Source: Malus domestica | Lineage: Eukaryota; Streptophyta; Magnoliopsida; Rosales; Rosaceae | Assembly: GCF_042453785.1 (NCBI RefSeq) | Contig: NC_091673.1 | Span: forward strand, 4,223,501 to 4,287,500 | Direction of reading: 5' to 3' | DNA: 64,000 nt | Shown here: piece after piece, positions 44,125-55,939 of the stretch | Numbering within the stretch: position 1 is the stretch's first letter | Layout of the letters: every line of letters starts with the position of its first letter | Made by a program: the position numbers and the translations under genes | The notes under the pieces: model-generated | Told to the model about the DNA's origin: nothing | The model's database searches: none | What the model saw: only the letters and a program-made list of their open reading frames with translations

Positions 44125-45861
44125 ACCCTAATTTCCAAGTAATAGTAGAAATCAAACTTGTAGGAGCTTCTCATTTGAAGACATGGATACGTATGTAATA
44201 TGAGTAGACGATCACGACCACTACGAACATATAATGATTCAATTGATGCGTAAATTGATACGATATTTAGTCTATGTCGCCGCAAAAGCACATGCGGAGA
44301 AAAACTAGTGAAATGACAAACATAACGTAGGACAAGAAGAAAAAAATTGAATTTTAAAAAGTAGGTAAATGTTTACCATCTTAATTTACAAAGTTCCAAA
44401 CATTTAAATCTATGTGATTTCATTTTCATAGTGAGAGTGATGTGGATTTTTCTACTTTGCATCAAAATCGCGCATATGAAAAAACATAACAAATATACGT
44501 ACTTAGTGTGTGGCTTTTATCTAATTTATATTTATATATATAATTATATACATGTCATGTCTCATAAATTGTTCATGAATAAAATTGTCCAAAACTAATT
44601 TATTCAACCAGACAAGAAAAATTTTGGTTTTAAAACAGATGGTCTCACAAGTGATTTTAGAAAAGAGGTAGTTTCGGAGAAACTTTGATGAACTTAAAAC
44701 ACGTTTACGTGATGTTATTATTCTATTCAAATTATATTATGTGGATTGATTTTCTTATGTACTCATTATAATGCATAGAAATTACTCGTTTGAAAATGCT
44801 TTTAAAATAACTGAAAGAGTTTTTGATGAAAATATTTTTAAAATTAATCTCTAAAAAAATTACAAGTGAATCATGCAAAAACACTGAAATACTTTATGCA
44901 AGAAACACAACTCGTACTTCTTGTTGAAGTAAGTAACTTTAAATTTGGGCATACATAATGATAAATCTGTCTTGGTTCTGATAAATATTCTTAGCCGGTC
45001 AAAGACAAAAAGACAGGAAAACAAAATAAAAAATAAAAGGTCCAGCAGGAAAAAGAAATATAAAATAACTAATAATTTAGTTTTACAATATTTGTGTATA
45101 TAACCTATTCGGGGCCAAAATCCCATGGGCATTGCAAGCTCACCCACCCAGCCATCATTAGCTTGACCCGGCAATCATAGCTTGACCGGCAATCATAGCT
45201 CTCTCTCTCTGGTACTCTTCCCCTCTCTCTCTCTCCCTCTCTCCCTCTCTCTCTCTCTTCCCAACGAATTTTACAATTTCTTCAATATTTTATTTTATTT
45301 TATTTGTTCGATTTTCATCTTCAATCTCAGTTTCTCGGAAAATTTCGGCGTACGGTTAGATGTACGGTCTCCTTGTTCTGTGTAATGGACAATTGAATTC
45401 ATTTCATTTTCTTGCAGTTTCTCAGCTGCCAAACGGGATTTCTAACAAATTCAGCTGTCTGGTGCTTTGAAATTTTGCTCTATCAGAATTTGAATTGGAA
45501 TTGGGGCTTCTCAGCCAAGAAAAAGAAAGGAGGAAGAAGAGAAGGTGATTTTTTTTCGGTTGAAATTACGCGCACAATTGTAATTGGTAAAATTAGGTAA
45601 AGGGTTTATTTGGTTATGTAAAAGTTCAATTTTTTAACTAAATTATGTAACTTTGTTGAAATCAATGATCTTATTTGTATATAAATGTGATAAATTTGAT
45701 TGTCACATAGCTTCGATCTTTCGGTTTCAGGGGAATCCTGTGTGATTAGTTTGGTTAGCATTGTAGAATTCACATGGGAGTTGAAGCTTGAATTTTGAAA
45801 GTTCTGGTGTATACTCGTGATTTTCGCTGCGGGATTGTGACTGCAATTCGGTGTCACAAAA
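44125..45861. other. AT-rich spacer, then the leader of the macro-domain gene
   Basis: 44125-45180 is AT-rich with no feature recognised. From about 45180 the leader of the next gene begins, with a CT microsatellite at 45199-45259 and possibly a leader intron ending near 45730-45850. Confidence 0.45.
45199..45259 (+). repeat. CT microsatellite in the probable 5' UTR
   Basis: Interrupted (CT)n stretches over about 60 bases. Pyrimidine-rich tracts like this are common around plant transcription starts. Confidence 0.7.
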
Positions 45862-48800
45862 ATGTACCGGACTGTGGCTACGGCCGCGACTGCAACCCGG
45901 GGTGGATCTCCAACTGATAGTGGGGATTGTGTTGTCACTTTGGATCAAGTTCCGCGGTGGAGCAATTCAGAGTATCGTGCTTCCTTGGAATATGGCAATG
46001 AAGATCCTTCGTTTTCAAATTCGTATTTTCCTGATCCTTTAACTTCCAAATCTGGGGGAGAGAGCAGTATCCATGGGATGGTCTCAAGATTTCCAGTTGA
46101 CCATGAAATTAATTCAAAGACATATCTATGGAGAGGGAACCCATGGAATCTCGAAGTTGATGCAGTAGTGAATTCTACAAATGAGGTGAGCACAGGTTGT
46201 GACGATGAATCTTTGATAGAGATTTCTTGACGTATAAACCTGGTGACATTGGTAAAAGAGACAAGTGTAAAATAAATTGTACTAGTCTGACATGTTTTTT
46301 GATTGGACAATTTACAGAACATGGATGAAGCACATTGTAGTCCTGGTTTGCATGCTGCGGCTGGACCTGGTCTTGCAGAAGAATGTGCAGCACTGGTATG
46401 CTATACTTATTTGCACTGGACTTCTTGTCTTCAGACATTCTTCGTACAGTTCTTGATATTTGAAATGCAATGTAAATACAGATTTATGGGTGAATTTGAA
46501 GATGTTGAATGGGATACAACATGGAACTTTCAATGTCATTGGCTTTTTAAGGCTCCCTGTGGTGTTCTGTCAGAATTGGTTTTTTTATTTATTAAGAGTC
46601 AACTGATTTGATGTACCTTTTTTTTGTTGGCAGGGTGGATGTAGAACAGGGATGGCAAAGGTCACTAAAGCATACGACCTTCCAGCTAGGTGAGTATATC
46701 AGTGCAGTTTTCATTTAGAGAGCTCATTGTGCACAAGTACTCTTTCATTTCTGTATGTAGACTTAATGAATGATGTTTCTTTCCTTGTACATTCCAGGAG
46801 AGTTATCCATACTGTCGGTCCCAAGTATGCAGTGAAATACCATACTGCTGCAGAAAATGCTCTAAGCCATTGTTATCGTTCTTGCCTTGAACTTCTCATT
46901 GACAATGGGCTGCAAAGGTGCTTGGCAGATGATTGCTGCGCTATTTTGTGTTTAGTATTCTATTTGATTGTTCTTCCCTTTCGTTTTGTTCTTTATAAAG
47001 TATGAAGCTTATTTTGTTTGGCCAATATATTGTAGCATTGCAATGGGCTGTATATATACAGAATCTAAGAACTACCCTCGTGAGCCAGCTGCCCATGTTT
47101 CTATAAGTGAGTTACTTTCATACATGTTTCAGAAATTAGTTTCCTAGCAATGATGTATTATGCGAAGCATGTGAAGTACATTGAGCATATTTGGGCATCC
47201 ATGGGACATAGAAAGGCTGATACCAGCTTTTGTTGGATTACATACAAAATCGTGACATTCATTTCGTATGGTGTGGAAAGGACAACAATTAACCAATATT
47301 CAAAATAAAAGTTCAAAGGAAAAAAAAAGGATAACAATGTGAGGATGGCTCTTTTATCTCTTGCAGATGCAATCTCTTATGATGAGTTAGATTATGGTAC
47401 ACATAGATCCCCATCTTTAAAATATATGCACGTCTTTTGCATTCTGTGATAAATATAACTTGCTTATCCATTCGTATATGTGCTGGATTATTTGAATTTT
47501 TAGTCATGTACATACATCCACGTTTTAATTGCTGCTGGTAAAGTTCACTGAAGATTCAATTATTTCTTTCATTCTTTACTCTTCAGCTTATTTATTTTCT
47601 GCTTATTTTCAGGGACTGTGCGACGGTTTATGGAAAAGCAGAAGGACAAAATTGCAGCTGTTGTTTTTTGTACTACTACATCAATGGATACAGAGATATA
47701 CAAAAGGTTGATAAATATAGCTATTTATTTATGGAGCACATGTTGCTTCACCATGATATATATATGACTTATAAACTCCACTCTTGGTTTTACTGTTACA
47801 AAATATTGAGAAATCATTTCCCTTCACTTTTTTTCCAACCTAGATTGCTTCCGCTTTACTTTCCCCGTGATAAACTCGAAGAGGAGATTGCTGTGTTGAA
47901 GCTTCCTGCAGATGTAGGTGATGAAAATGGCGAGACAATTATAGATGAGCGCAAAATCAGAATAAAGCCTTTGCCCAAAAAGAATATTCCAAAGCCTCCC
48001 CAGGCTCCAGTTGAGCTTCCTGTGAGTGATGTTGGCTTAGTACGAAGGTCAGTCAATGACTCAATGAGAATTTTTTAACATATCAAAGAGAAAACTTAGG
48101 GCTTTGACTAATATCAAGAGAAATACTTGGAAAATTCTTGCCACAGAAAGCTTCTGAAGAATTCCATGTTTCATATGTCAATTTTCATACTTCACAGATT
48201 TCTGTCCACTTATGTTCTCTGTTTTTGTGGTTATCAAGCTTTTTGTTCCTTTTGCTATACCACTATCATTATCTCTTTTGGTTAAAATCCTTAACTAACT
48301 TGCTGAAGATGTTCTATAGGAACTCATCATATTTGGATTCGTTTTTGGATCCTGCCTTCATGTCCTTAATAAAAGACCCAGATCAGAGACGCAAGGAACA
48401 GTGGGAGAAAAATGCTCAAGCACAAAGTGGATGGAATTGTGCTAAAATGCTTGGGTTTGGCGACCTTGGTGGACCTCCATTGTCTGCTGCAGAAGAATAC
48501 TCACTTCATTCAAGATACCTTGCTAAAGCAAATTCTGTTAATCTTTCAGAAATTGCAGAAATGAAAATTGTGTAAGATTTATCTCTTTCATCATTGACAT
48601 AGTAGCAGCTGTGGAGTCTAAGCTTGTTGATTTTCACAGCTGGACAGCTGCTAATATGTAAAGTGCTTTTTATTCTAGCATTTAGAGTATTTGGATCTAA
48701 CGGAAGATGTGCACACAACCGAGCGCAATGGCGTTCTAGGATTCATACAGCCGACCCCATTTAGTGGGCAAAGGCATTGTTGTTGTTGTTGTATTAGTAG

Positions 48801-50197
48801 CACTTAGGTTGGCTCATATGTTCTTTCACAGAAAAAAGGAGAAGCTTTTATGTTATTAAAACAGTGCAAATATTGATATGTTGCTACCTAATGGTGGCTG
48901 AACCTAAGAATGTTATGAATCTAAAAATGGTTGAATCTGAATGGCTGTATGAGATGTATACATTTAAACTTCTGTCTATTTTTCTGTCTATTTCAGTTAC
49001 CGAGGTGGGGTTGACAGTGAGGGTCGTCCTGTAATGGTGGTTGTGGGGGCACATTTTCTTTTGCGATGTCTTGACCTAGAACGATTTGTACACTATGTTG
49101 TTAAGGTAGTACATCATTAAAGTTGGGGTTAATCTGCATATGCTGTAGAGACTGTATCTTTGCTAGTTATGTTGTTGACGACATATATATCTAATCTTGT
49201 TTATTGGTTTGCAGGAGTTTGAACCCATAATACAAAAGCCTTATACTATTGTATACTTCCATTCTGCGGCATCTTTACAGCTGTAAGTTGTTCGCAGTTG
49301 AGTTTCAGAAAATGAAAAATTGAAAACAATTCTAGGTTCATAAGGTTTTTCATGTTATTTTATACTCACTCCATGTGACGGTTCAGTTTCTATGAAAGAT
49401 GAAAAAAGAAATTTTGAACTCTCACAAGGACTGGCAAACTAACGTAGATTGAAGTAATTTCTTTGGTGGAATTTTAATTTCTGCTTATGAATACAAGTTA
49501 TGATCAGTACCTTAATAGCGTATATTGGTAGCAAGTCGCTGTAACTAATTGAGTTCCCTTTCGTGCATGTATTGCAGCCAGCCAGACATGGGGTGGATGA
49601 GAAGGGTACAACAGATACTTGGTCGTAAACACCAACGTAATCTGCATGTAGGTATCACTTCGTTTGTCCATATACGTTAGCAATTGTGTCTGCGTCTCTA
49701 ATCTTTATCTTCTTTACATAGGCAATATACGTCCTTCACCCAACATTTGGACTGAAGGCTGCAATATTTGCCCTGCAACTGTTCGTGGACAATGTGGTAT
49801 GCCTAATTTTATCTGCGATTTCTTGTTTATCAAGACTTCACATCATTTAAAAAGTCTGCTGTAAGTGAATGTTATTCTAACTTTTGTTTTTAGGTCTGGA
49901 AGAAAGTGGTATATGTAGATAGATTACTGCAGCTCTTTCGATATGTTCCTCGTGAGCAGTTGACCATCCCCGACTTTGTGTTCCAGTTGAGTTTCTTTGT
50001 TCCTTTCCACCATCATGATTTCTATAGCAACCTGCATTTAAAAACACTAGTATGCAATGATTGTATTAGAAGGTAAACAGATGATTGATTCTGATGGTTT
50101 TTGTGACCGTGATCAATGCAGGCACGATCTGGAAGTGAACGGTGGGAAGGGTCTCATCGTGGACCCGAGAACAAAGTACGTGTATCATCGACCGTAG
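45862..50197 (+). CDS. Macro domain plus CRAL-TRIO (GDAP2-like) protein, 14 coding exons
   Basis: Exons: 45862-46185, 46318-46395, 46634-46689, 46798-46917, 47036-47106, 47613-47706, 47844-48047, 48320-48571, 48997-49105, 49215-49282, 49578-49647, 49722-49796, 49894-49985 and 50122-50197. They join in frame to 562 residues. A macro (ADP-ribose-binding) domain spans about residues 85-250: WNLEVDAVVNSTNE, HAAAGPGLAEECAAL, GGCRTGMAKVTKAYDLPARR, VIHTVGPKY and a TVRRFMEKQKDKIAAVVFCT end. A linker with RLLPLYFPRD and KPLPKKNIPKPPQAPVELP follows, then a Sec14/CRAL-TRIO-like domain (about 400-550): GRPVMVVVGAHFL, YTIVYFHSAASLQ and HPTFGLKAAIFALQLFVDNV. This is the GDAP2 arrangement. Established knowledge: macro domains bind or hydrolyse ADP-ribose and CRAL-TRIO domains bind lipids; the role of GDAP2 is poorly known. 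An RTE LINE fragment lies in intron 8. Confidence 0.95.
48682..48792 (+). mobile_element. RTE LINE 3'-end fragment in intron 8 of the macro-domain gene
   Basis: About 110 bp match the end of the RTE copy at 37571-38180 (TTTGGATCTAACGGAAGATG, CGAGCGCAATGGCGTTCTAG and CCGACCCCATTTAGTGGGCA), with a (TTG)n tail. It is strongly 5' truncated, in the sense direction of the gene. Confidence 0.88.
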
Positions 50198-51880
50198 CAT
50201 TGCGAGTACACGGTTCCATGAGGCAACGAAGGAGGTCCATGGCTTGTGATTTCTTGATTCTATTTTCTTTTCCTACATCTTATAGGTAGATGGGAGTTGA
50301 ATTTGCCGGTTACTTGTGTAGAAAAATATATCCTTTCTTTTCCTGGAAAGTTGTTTTTGAAGCAAATATTGTTTGTAACTAAAGATGGAAATTAATTATA
50401 AATATTCTTTCTTGAATTGTCTTGGATGAATTATCAATAAAATGTAAAGGTAGTTAGAGCTATAAACCAGGAAATCTACAATCAAAACGAACATCGTTCT
50501 GGCTACATTCCAATTCACTCTAATATATTTTTTTAATTTATTAATTTTACTCTTTTTCAACTTTAATACTTAAAATTCATTACACTAAGATCTTCTGTTT
50601 ATCCACTTTTTGTTTTTGTCTATTTTTATGGACTGTGGTACGCTGGTGAATCGCACGATGGAGTTAGGAGGAGGCTGACAAAGCCACTAGCTGATCCTTT
50701 AAAAAAAAATTACGACGATAAAAAGTCAAAGAAATAAAATAAAGTCTAACTTTCTTTCACCTTCAAGAATTTGAATCATTTTTGTTAATTTTTCTTTTAT
50801 ATCTTTTACCACTACAACAAACTATCATATTCATGTTCCTCAAAATATATTTTTCTGTGTGTGGAGCTCAACTCATTTTCTAAGCACCCGGGAGTTCACC
50901 TCGTTCTACATGCACCGAGCCTACCTCGTCTTGACTGCCTGGGTTTGTCTCGTTCTGCATGTGAGGTGTCCACATCATTTTGCGAGCCAAAAGCTCGCAC
51001 CTTTTTGTGTCCATAGAGCCCGCGTCGTTTTGGCGTGCACGAAGCCAACCTTGTTTTTTGTTCGTAGGGCTGCCCTCGATTTGTGCAACATATCCCACCT
51101 CGATTTTTGTGCACGAAGCTCGACTTGTTTTACGTGCAAGAAGCCCGCCCCATTCTATGTGAGCGAAATCTGCCTTGTTTTGTGTGCCATGATTTGTCTC
51201 GTTTTAGATGATCTGAGTCTGCTTTGTTTTGTGTGCCATGATTTGCCTTGTTTTGCGTGCGTCGAGCCCGCTAAAACTATGAATGTTGATCTCTCGAAAT
51301 ATTTTCTGACAGTTAGAAAATACATTTTGCCAGGCTGAATGACTTCACACATCCAACAGATTTTGTTTGATTTCATACATGGTTCACAATTATAAAAAAT
51401 AGTATCAGTTAAGAAATGTATTTAGATTTTTGTCCCTCAGCCATCCAAGTCTACCGGTTACGCTTGTCAGATTATGTTTTAGAGAAACACCGTTCATATC
51501 CTAATCCACGACGCACCCGATAAAATCCCAGTGCTACTCAGCTTGAAACCGTTCCGGTTCCACACTACTCTCACCATTTTCTGCAAATTAATTTTCATAA
51601 AACTCTTGAAGACGAAGACGAACCGAAAAACCAGGCAGCCAGAGTATGCTTCTTCTCTGCTTTCTCCGGCCACTCTCCGGTGAGCAAGTAAACACTCAAG
51701 CTAATCGATTTGGTTTGCTTTTCGGATTGCTCTGCTAAAATTTAGAACACAATTAGGGAGTATTTAATGTGATAATTTAGAAAGATAAGATTTTGATAGG
51801 AGTTTTCAAGCGGGTTTATGTGAATTTCAACTGTGTTTATGTGATTATTTTTACTTTCCCATTTTTTCACACCTGGAAGT
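50198..51880. other. 3' flank, degenerate repeat and upstream region of the ClpF-like gene
   Basis: 50198-50870 is 3' UTR and AT-rich spacer. A degenerate short-unit repeat lies at 50880-51278. From about 51540 the sequence looks like a promoter and leader (a GTGAGCAAGTAA donor-like site near 51680). Confidence 0.4.
50880..51278. repeat. Degenerate tandem repeat, unit about 30 bp
   Basis: Repeated variants of GAGCCCGCCTCGTTTTGCGTG occur about every 30 bases; examples are near 50910, 50945, 51020, 51050, 51140, 51170 and 51235. Units differ by many substitutions, so the array is old. GC content is well above that of the flanks. It leaves a long open plus-strand frame by chance. Confidence 0.65.
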
Positions 51881-52693
51881 CTATGAAGCATGGATACGGA
51901 TACGGATACGGCGATACGATACGACACGACACGGCGATACGGAAAATCTCCAAAAATTAAGATACGATACGCTAAGGATACGGCAAATAAAAATGTATAT
52001 AGCTACAAGAATATACATTTTAAAACATAATTCATCATTCAAATTCAAGTACATTTGAGTTGTTAGAGAAGGAAAATTCGAAATCTAATCCTCTTTATAC
52101 AGTAGAAGAAGTGTGAGAATCGTATTCATGGTTTTAATTAGAGGGAAGCTCAGTTGAATATCAGAGTGCGCAACGAACAAGACTAACAAGAATAATAAGA
52201 ATATTATTAAACAAACTGAGAATGCCAGAACGGCTACAAAACACTAAGAGACTACATTGTGAATAACTTATTTTCTCTGAATAACAAAGCTCTCTATTTA
52301 TAATAAACTAACCCTAGTCCCTAATAAGCAAGGAAACAAAAACCTAATTCTAATGGGCAAGAAACTCTAATATCCTTGGCCCACAAGAAAACCATAAACA
52401 ATAATAAAATAATAATTAATTTTTCAACAAGCTCTTTGTATTTAGCAGCTTTCAATTATAGATGTCTCCTATTAATTTTCTCTTCCTCATTACTTTTTTT
52501 TGAAAGTGTAAATGTATCTTAAAAGCAGGATATGTATCCTAAATGTAGGATACGCATATCTATCATGTCAAATTCGTGTCCATCAACCAGGATACGTGTC
52601 GGACGAGTATCCGAGAGTATCGGGCAAGTATCGTATCCGATCAAGTATCGGATACGGGATACGGGACCAAACAGAAGTATCCGTGCATCATAG
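51881..52693. mobile_element. Non-autonomous hAT-type element (813 bp) with exact 8-bp target duplication
   Basis: The ends CTATGAAGCATGGATAC and, reversed, CTATGATGCACGGATAC bound the element. The flanks are an exact 8-bp duplication, CTGGAAGT (51873-51880 and 52694-52701). Both subterminal regions are filled with GATACG and GTATCC units: left GGATACGGATACGGATACGG, right many GTATCC or GATACG in varied order. No transposase is encoded. It lies in the probable leader or leader intron of the ClpF-like gene, about 190 bases before the start codon. It is not the same family as the hAT-type element at 5984. Confidence 0.88.
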
Positions 52694-52878
52694 CTGGAAG
52701 TTGATATCTTGCCGTTGTTTTTGTACATATATGTCTTGGTTGGATGTTTATCTGCATGAATTGAAATGTAATGCGATTTACTGTGTGTATAGATGCTGAT
52801 ACTTCTACACACAAGTGTGGAAGAAGAACTGAGGAAGGGTAGTATTCTGTAAAGGGTATCGAGTTTGATCAGAAAAAA

Positions 52879-55244
52879 ATGGTGCAAGGTCTGTCACTGA
52901 GCACTCTGACTGCGTTTCGCTATGGTGGGCTATGTGGGTCGATGCCTTCTTGGAGGAAGCAATTCAAACTAATGAGCAAAACCCCGATAAGTTCTGGTGT
53001 CGAAAGTTGTGGTATCTGGCATCTGGGCTGTCAAAGCTTATTTGTAAGAGGTAAAACCGATGTGGTAAGACAAAGGAATGTGAGGGTGGAAGCTGGGTGG
53101 CTGTTTTAAAGGGGGTGATCAGGGGTTGAATGCAAGCTCGGAGCGGAGCGAGAGTGCTAATGAGGATATTTTGATATTCTTTTTCCAGCTAGACCTGGCA
53201 ACTCGAGTACAGGTTCGTTGGGGCTCATTTTATAGTTGAAATTTTGTATTAGGTGAAGTGGTATTGGTTTCTCTCGGTTTTGATATTCTGACTAGCATTT
53301 TCTTTTTGGGGATGCATTTGCAGTATGCTTTGAACACGGAACAGTATGATGTTGCACAACAACTAAGAAACAAGCTGACTGAGGTTAGATCTCTCTTCCA
53401 GATTATAATTTTTTTTTCTTTTAATCTAACAAAAATTGAGCTCGAATTACAAAAGGCAAAGAATACGAAGGAAGACCTTTTAGGCTTCTGCAGTGGATGC
53501 ATAATTGCAAGTTTCTTGGCAGTATCTTGAGAAACAGAGCAATTGTTAATGCAGGTTTGGTGTTCCTAGCTTTTCTATGAGCCACAGTGACGAAACTTTG
53601 GATTACTTTAAAGTTTTAATAACATTACAAAAACCAAAAAGTGCTGTAACCAAGATCTATGGTAGGTTGTAGCTGATTTTTTCGTCTTTGAAAAGGACCG
53701 TTGGCATGTAATCTTTTGGTGTGCCCCATATCAATATGCATAAGCTTCCTGGTGAGTGGAGAAACAAATAATTGCGGCCTTCCCTAATTAAGTGTTCTTC
53801 TTGGAAGGTTGAAGCTGAGGTTATTAAGCAGCAGGAGGCAAAAAGGGGATCGTCTCCAAAGAGTGAAGCTCAAGATAAGGCGATAAGTATCATTCGCCTA
53901 CGGTATGCCCCAAACCTTGCCATATTATCTAGTTAAGGGTTTAATTCAGTAAGAAAGGTGAAATTCTATGTTGCTCCTTTCTACTTTCTTTTGACTCGTA
54001 GATTCTTTTGGCATATGGGGTCAACTATACATTAAAGTATCCTGCTTTTCTGTCTTTTCTTACCGTGCGGACCTGCAGAATGCAATTGAGAGTGAGAATT
54101 ATGCAGTGGCAGCCAAGCTACGAGATGCGATTTCTAAACTGGAGGCAGAGTCACTGGATGCATCTGCCAAAGCTTTGGCACATGAAAATGCTAATTATTC
54201 ATTTCGTTTGGGACAGAGAGTGACCCATAAATTTTTTGGTTCGTTATATCCATGCCTTTTGCTGAAAATTTTCATCTTCCACTGAATGTTTGTTTTTATT
54301 TTTTTGTAAGTTGTGGTGTCAAGTTGTTTGTGAACATGTATGCTTCTCGATTCTGTAGTCATGTTGGGTGCATATTTGGGTGGTTGAATTTTATAAATCT
54401 GCAACAATTTCTGTGAAATTCACTACAAAAACTTGGAAGAATCTGTTTAACAAGTACAGCCTGAAAGAATCTGTTACATAATTCTTATGTACTTTATCAG
54501 GCTATCGAGCTGTGGTTTGTGGAATGGATCCGGTGTGTTCTGAGTCAAGTTCATGGATGGAAACTGCACAGGTTGAAAAGCTGACACGCGGTTCTAATCA
54601 GCCATTTTATCAGGTTTGAGACCTTATCTATAGCCCTTCTGTTTGATTGCTTTTATTTCTGATTGGGCCGGTGATCAAGCATCGCTTGCAATGCAATATG
54701 ATTTTGAATGATCTCTGCATTATCTTTCCTCAGATTTTGGTCGATGTACATGCTGACCCCAACCTTCTGGTGGCATATGGTAATACTCAACTTTCCGGCC
54801 CAATTCCTTATCAGATTTAAGTTTTCTTTTCCCGCTTTGTTGTCCATGAAGCTGCATCTTAGGAACCCCATAAAGCTGCATTTTTAGGCTCTGTAATCAG
54901 CGTCTCTTTCTGCAGTTTCTAAGGAGAATCTGTTAGCCCCTGAAGAACCAGATGTGGTGAGTAGAATTCTCCCCTTCTTTTGTTTCTTTCCATCGTCAAC
55001 GTTTGGTTTCCGCTTGTTGAGTTGTGTCTGCACTTGAGGAACAGAAGAAGCTTCCCTGTTAATCGGGTCTGCTGTTAACCTTGTGCAGGATCGATTTGAT
55101 CACCCCTACATTTCCTTTTTGTTCTACGGGATGGATGCAGCTGGCTATTTCATCCCCATCAGGCAATTGCGAGAGAAGTGCAATAGGCCACGACACGAAA
55201 TCCCCTATGATCCACTAGATGAGGGGCAAGGAAGTGATGCTTAG
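52879..55244 (+). CDS. clpF: ClpF-like Clp-protease adaptor (UVR motif plus YccV-like domain), two coding defects
   Basis: Coding blocks: 52879-53212, 53324-53383, 53808-53902, 54066-54238, 54501-54613, 54734-54779, 54916-54956 and 55089-55244 (about 338 residues after allowing for one extra base). The N-terminus looks like a plastid transit peptide (MVQGLSLSTLTAFRYGG). Two UVR-like helices follow (YALNTEQYDVAQQLRNKLTE and NAIESENYAVAAKLRDAISK), then a YccV-like C-terminal domain (FRLGQRVTHKFFGYRAVVCG, the GSNQPFYQILVDV block and PYISFLFYGMDAAGYFIPIR). Established knowledge: plastid ClpF works with ClpS1 to bring substrates such as glutamyl-tRNA reductase to the Clp protease. Defects: exon 1 has one extra T in the run 53104-53107, and exon 4 would begin after CCG at 54063-54065 instead of AG. 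Other exons are clean, so recent decay or assembly error are both possible. Confidence 0.88.
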
Positions 55245-55939
55245 ACAAATCCCGGAAACCGACCTTGTATAAGATACTGGTTTACATAGAGCCCGTCAAT
55301 ATATTCGTTTCTTCTGCCTTAAATGACGGCATTTTGTCTGAACTTTGAGGAAATATGCACAAATAGAAGGGTTACAAACTCTTAATCAAAAACAGCATTC
55401 GGGTTAGCGTCCTTCACTTAAACCTTAGCATTTACAAGTTAACTTAAACCTTTCAAAGCACGGTATTTGTATATCCACAAATATAGCCCCACCATTCACA
55501 TCCAAGTTCAAATCTGTTCACTCGACCCGCATGCCTTTCTTCTGCGTTGTGCCTTCCAAGTCTTGCATCAACAATCTGTCACGGATGATCTGTTTATCGA
55601 ACGCTGTTAAGTCATCCAGGATAGCCGTGCAGCATCCCATGCTGTCATGTTTCTTCATTAGCTTGTTTGAAGAAGCATGCCCGTGAACGATACATCCAGT
55701 AAAACAGTATTTAAGTCGCAGAAAGTGCCTTGCTCTTGGGGATTCAAAAATTTTATCCATTCATCCAGATCTTGGATGCAGTTCCTGTGCAAGGAACTGG
55801 TAATCCGCTCATAGATATGTTAAACTTTTTAAGCATCCAAAATCAACAAGGAGAAGGGCACCAGTACAATTTGACTCTTGGTGTTGCTACATCTCACCGG
55901 AAAATCCACTCTTTATATCCTAAGCAACACATGCATCTC
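55245..55939. other. 3' flank of the ClpF-like gene
   Basis: No recognised gene. A minus-strand open frame at 55518-55760 has no family I recognise and may be the decayed 3' end of the PPR pseudogene or chance. Confidence 0.35.

Noticed and set aside
50859-51338. A 159-codon open frame over the degenerate 30-bp repeat.
   Set aside because: The frame is explained by the repeated unit and shows no codon-level conservation between units.
55518-55760. An 80-codon minus-strand open frame considered as a small gene or the C-terminus of the PPR gene.
   Set aside because: It has no PPR, E or DYW motif, no clear splice link, and lies in the 3' flank of the ClpF-like gene. Kept only as a note.
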